DNA from: an uncultured bacterium
Lineage (GTDB): Bacteria; Patescibacteriota; Gracilibacteria; Absconditabacterales; Absconditicoccaceae
DNA length: 6,492 nucleotides
Assembly: GCA_903943625.1 (NCBI GenBank)
Contig: CAJAPL010000202.1
Span: forward strand, 1-6,492
Reading direction: 5' to 3'
Below the pieces are notes generated by a model. That model saw only the letters and a program-made list of their open reading frames with translations. It was not told the DNA's origin and ran no database searches. This document shows positions 4,941-6,492 of the stretch, in pieces. The position numbers and the translations under genes are program-made. Positions within the stretch are counted from its first letter, which is position 1. Each line of letters opens with the position of its first letter.

Positions 4941-5351
4941 TTACTCGGGAACCGAGCCACCGATAGTCTTGAGGTCAAATTCCATTTCCCAGATCTTTCT
5001 TTGGAGTTTGTCAGCTTTCCTTGCTTTTCCTTGTGCTTCATAAAGCATTCGCTTTGTGCTCTTTTCTGCTATCTTGGCGGCTAGTCTTATTCTTTCACTC
5101 TCGACTCCTGGTGACCCAAATAAGAAAAGGTAACAGAAGACAATGCTGTAAACTATCCCATCAACAAGGAAGGAGAAGATAATCGTAATCCCTACGAGAT
5201 TCGACTCATGTGTAACAAGCGACCAAAAAAAGAAAATTATTGTTAATGGCGATGCTATTGTAGCTATTCCAGCAAGAAGTAATTTGCTCATTCTTTTGTC
5301 TCTGAGATAATTCTTGCAAAGACCATCTTCAAAATTTTTTCGTGTTTTCAT
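4941..5351 (-). CDS. Two-helix membrane protein with cytoplasmic coiled coil (136 aa)
   Basis: Family not recognised. A charged N-terminus of about 22 residues precedes two closely spaced membrane helices (about 24-46 and 52-78), joined by a very short external loop (THESN). The C-terminal third (84-127) is helical, rich in K, E, A and R with a heptad-like pattern, consistent with a coiled coil on the cytoplasmic side, and ends IGGSVPE. It is a single-gene unit with its own promoter (5398-5425) and terminator (4891-4918). This promoter lacks the FNR-like palindrome of its neighbours, so the gene may be expressed differently. No Shine-Dalgarno before the ATG at 5351; an internal ATG (residue 21) also lacks one, so I keep the longer start. 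Confidence 0.8.
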   Translation of the reverse strand: MKTRKNFEDGLCKNYLRDKRMSKLLLAGIATIASPLTIIFFFWSLVTHESNLVGITIIFSFLVDGIVYSIVFCYLFLFGSPGVESERIRLAAKIAEKSTKRMLYEAQGKARKADKLQRKIWEMEFDLKTIGGSVPE

Positions 5352-5397
5352 ATATCGTTGGTTTTTTATGATTTCATTTTTTGTTTTTGGTATGTAT

Positions 5398-5425
5398 CTT
5401 ATACATATTTCTTATTAAATGTCAA
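5398..5425 (-). promoter_or_regulatory. Sigma70-type promoter of the 136-aa membrane gene
   Basis: Minus strand: -35 TTGACA (5420-5425), 16-bp spacer, -10 TATAAG (5398-5403); CAAAAACA at 5382-5389 begins 8 bases past the -10. Leader of about 39 nt. No TGTTGA-N6-TCAACA site upstream, unlike the other three promoters. Confidence 0.75.
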
Positions 5426-5465
5426 TAGCTCTTTAAAATATATTTTTGTACCTAAAATACGAAAT

Positions 5466-5493
5466 AAGCCCCTCCTGAAACCAGATGGGGCCT
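5466..5493 (-). terminator. Intrinsic terminator-like hairpin, GGUUUC hexaloop (end of unit 1)
   Basis: Minus RNA: AGGCCCCAUCU pairs with AGGAGGGGCUU around GGUUUC, with one A/A mismatch at the same place as in the 3338-3365 hairpin and two G-U pairs. The U-tract after it is poor (UUAUUUCG). It starts 34 bp past the stop at 5528. Confidence 0.7.
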
Positions 5494-5527
5494 ATTATAA
5501 CAGATAAATACAATAAAAATACTTTTT

Positions 5528-5725
5528 TCAATATCGCAATTTATGCAATTGGAAGCGAGCTTTTTCGATATTCCGGTAAATACTTTTGCAAACTGGGCTT
5601 TCGATTTCTCCCATTCTCTTATTATACCGAGCTTCATCTTTACGATTTTTTTCGCAACCTTTTTGTAATCTCTCTAAATCGCTCTGAAATTTTCTAATGT
5701 CTTTTGGAATTTTATTTTCTGCCAT
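5528..5725 (-). CDS. Small basic coiled-coil protein (65 aa)
   Basis: Family not recognised. No signal peptide or membrane segment. Nearly the whole chain (about 8-63) is charged and helix-prone, dense in K, R and E with Leu/Ile at heptad-like spacing, broken by a Pro at 44; two cysteines (24, 46). It is probably a small cytoplasmic helical hairpin or coiled coil. It starts 8 bp past the stop of the 186-aa membrane gene and has no Shine-Dalgarno, so coupling to that gene is likely; the short gap and the terminator just behind support it over the overlapping frame at 5452-5637. A role together with the membrane protein is inference from position only. Confidence 0.7.
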   Translation of the reverse strand: MAENKIPKDIRKFQSDLERLQKGCEKNRKDEARYNKRMGEIESPVCKSIYRNIEKARFQLHKLRY

Positions 5726-5733
5726 TTTTTTAA

Positions 5734-6294
5734 TTAAATATGTGGGTTAATCATCTTCAGTTTACGTTTAAATTCGATGATAATCGAATAAACAATAAAC
5801 ACAAGGAAGCACTCAACTGCGATGGAGAAAAGAAAGAAACTTGCAGATATTTTGGGCAAAAACTTAAGCTCCTTTTTATCTACATTGTAAACAGCTTTCG
5901 CTTTCAACCAAGGATCCCACAATGGGAACTCTTTTTCTGCATGATACACTGCTCCTGTAAAACGGCAGTCGGCCTTGAATATCTCCACTTTTATAATATT
6001 CGGGCCTTTGGCGTTTTCTGTTTGGCTGTATTGTAACACCGCATTATAATCCCATTTAAGAGCATCATCAAAGGATGATATAATTTGGAATGTCTGCATC
6101 CATGATGGGATTTCAACCGGTTCTGAAAGGACTCGCCCTTCAAAGGATTGGAGATTGATTACATACTGAGCAGGCTTGGGTTTGTTTATAATATAGATAC
6201 CAAGCCACACAAATAACAGTGACAACCCCAGACATAACAAGCCCAAACCTGAAAGTATCCAGTGTTTGATTAGAAGTTTTCCGATTTTTTTCAT
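5734..6294 (-). CDS. Two-helix membrane protein with external domain (186 aa), paralog of the 184-aa protein
   Basis: Membrane helices at about 11-36 and 149-173 enclose an external domain of about 112 residues, with a short basic cytoplasmic tail (EFKRKLK). Shared positions with the 184-aa protein at 3935-4489: SFEGRV (50-55), SF-x3-L-x-W (74-81), K-x2-C (107-110) and the tail motif (174-180). The external domain has a single cysteine (C110), aligned with C114 of the paralog, so the extra cysteines there were gained or lost after duplication. Function unknown; the topology suits a surface sensor or a partner of another envelope protein (inference). Shine-Dalgarno AAAGGAG (6305-6311) lies 10 bp from the ATG. 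It starts 30 bp after the zinc-ribbon gene and is followed by the coiled-coil gene. Confidence 0.87.
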   Translation of the reverse strand: MKKIGKLLIKHWILSGLGLLCLGLSLLFVWLGIYIINKPKPAQYVINLQSFEGRVLSEPVEIPSWMQTFQIISSFDDALKWDYNAVLQYSQTENAKGPNIIKVEIFKADCRFTGAVYHAEKEFPLWDPWLKAKAVYNVDKKELKFLPKISASFFLFSIAVECFLVFIVYSIIIEFKRKLKMINPHI

Positions 6295-6324
6295 TTTTTT
6301 ATTTCTCCTTTCTGATTTTTGTTA

Positions 6325-6492
6325 TTAATATTCATCCTTGTCACCTCCAGCTTTACTTTTTTTTAGGCGAGAATTACCACCACAAGTCATGCAATGATCA
6401 CTTTGATTGTGACAAGTTGGGCAAACCTTAAAACCTCGTTCTTCTTTGGTCTTATTTGTCCCTCCACAATACATACAGTTATCACTAAGATT
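6325..6492 (-). CDS. Tandem zinc-ribbon protein, C-terminal 55 residues (5' end outside window)
   Basis: The frame is open from the right edge to a TAA at 6325-6327; the start lies beyond the window. The visible residues carry three C-x-x-C pairs: CMYC (6-9), CPTC (24-27) and CMTC (34-37), the outer two followed by GG, then a lysine-rich, charged tail. The segment SDNCMYCGG (3-11) is repeated as SDHCMTCGG (31-39), 28 residues apart, so CPTC-x6-CMTCGG is one zinc ribbon and the first visible pair is the second half of a preceding ribbon. No membrane segment; probably cytoplasmic. Such ribbons bind zinc structurally and often contact nucleic acid or protein; the partner here is unknown. It is likely co-transcribed with the membrane gene 30 bp downstream. 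Confidence 0.8.
   Translation of the reverse strand, partial: NLSDNCMYCGGTNKTKEERGFKVCPTCHNQSDHCMTCGGNSRLKKSKAGGDKDEY

Noticed and set aside
4838..5041. Minus-strand frame of 67 aa overlapping the end of the 136-aa gene
   Set aside because: Reads through the terminator and operator into the next promoter.
5452..5637. Minus-strand frame of 61 aa overlapping the 65-aa gene
   Set aside because: Reads through the terminator hairpin at 5466-5493 and starts inside the 65-aa gene without a ribosome site.
5740..6036. Plus-strand frame of 98 aa
   Set aside because: Antisense to the 186-aa gene, whose homology to a second protein in the window proves the minus frame.

Overview
The window is AT-rich, and every gene I can support lies on the minus strand, so it reads right to left. 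I find ten complete protein genes and one partial one. None matches a family I can name. Nearly all look like cell-surface or membrane proteins: two with cleavable signal peptides and beta-rich bodies, one lipoprotein, two single-pass anchored proteins and four others with one or two membrane helices. Only a short coiled-coil protein and a zinc-ribbon protein at the right edge look cytoplasmic. The organism cannot be fixed from this. Promoters of TTGACA / TATATG type plus Shine-Dalgarno sequences (AAGGAGG) on several genes argue against a typical Bacteroidota genome, although the signal peptides ending TFA-Q look similar to those of that group. A Patescibacteria (CPR) genome with many small hypothetical proteins is possible. 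This is inference with low confidence.

Layout from right to left, in the direction of transcription. Unit 1 is a partial zinc-ribbon gene (6325-6492), a two-helix membrane protein (5734-6294) and a small coiled-coil protein (5528-5725), closed by a terminator (5466-5493). Unit 2 has its own promoter (5398-5425) and one membrane/coiled-coil gene (4941-5351), closed at 4891-4918. Unit 3 has an operator-like site (4860-4880), a promoter (4814-4841) and three genes: a small membrane protein (4514-4762), a two-helix protein (3935-4489) and a lipoprotein (3408-3935), closed at 3338-3365. Unit 4 has an operator (3307-3327), a promoter (3261-3288) and three genes: a secreted beta-rich protein (2556-3206) and two anchored proteins (2122-2541, 1643-2110), closed at 1606-1633. 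A degenerate palindromic repeat (1455-1560) follows. Unit 5 has an operator (1421-1441), a promoter (1373-1402) and one secreted beta-rich protein (392-1306), closed by a perfect hairpin (348-378). Positions 1-347 hold no gene, only a decayed inverted repeat and a small hairpin.

The most notable signal is regulatory. Three of the four visible promoters carry the same palindrome, TGTTGA-N6-TCAACA, at exactly 18 bp upstream of the -35 box; one copy is a perfect FNR-type box (TTGAT-N4-ATCAA). All four promoters share a CAAAAACA tract at the expected start of the transcript. Four of the five terminators share an 11-bp stem with a GGUUUY hexaloop. Two whole intergenic regions (3245-3365 and 4798-4918) are gap-free copies at about 80% identity although the genes around them differ. 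The window therefore looks like a co-regulated set of envelope proteins assembled around a duplicated regulatory cassette. Two of the membrane proteins (184 and 186 aa) are paralogs, and an 82-aa gene may be a fragment of the same family.
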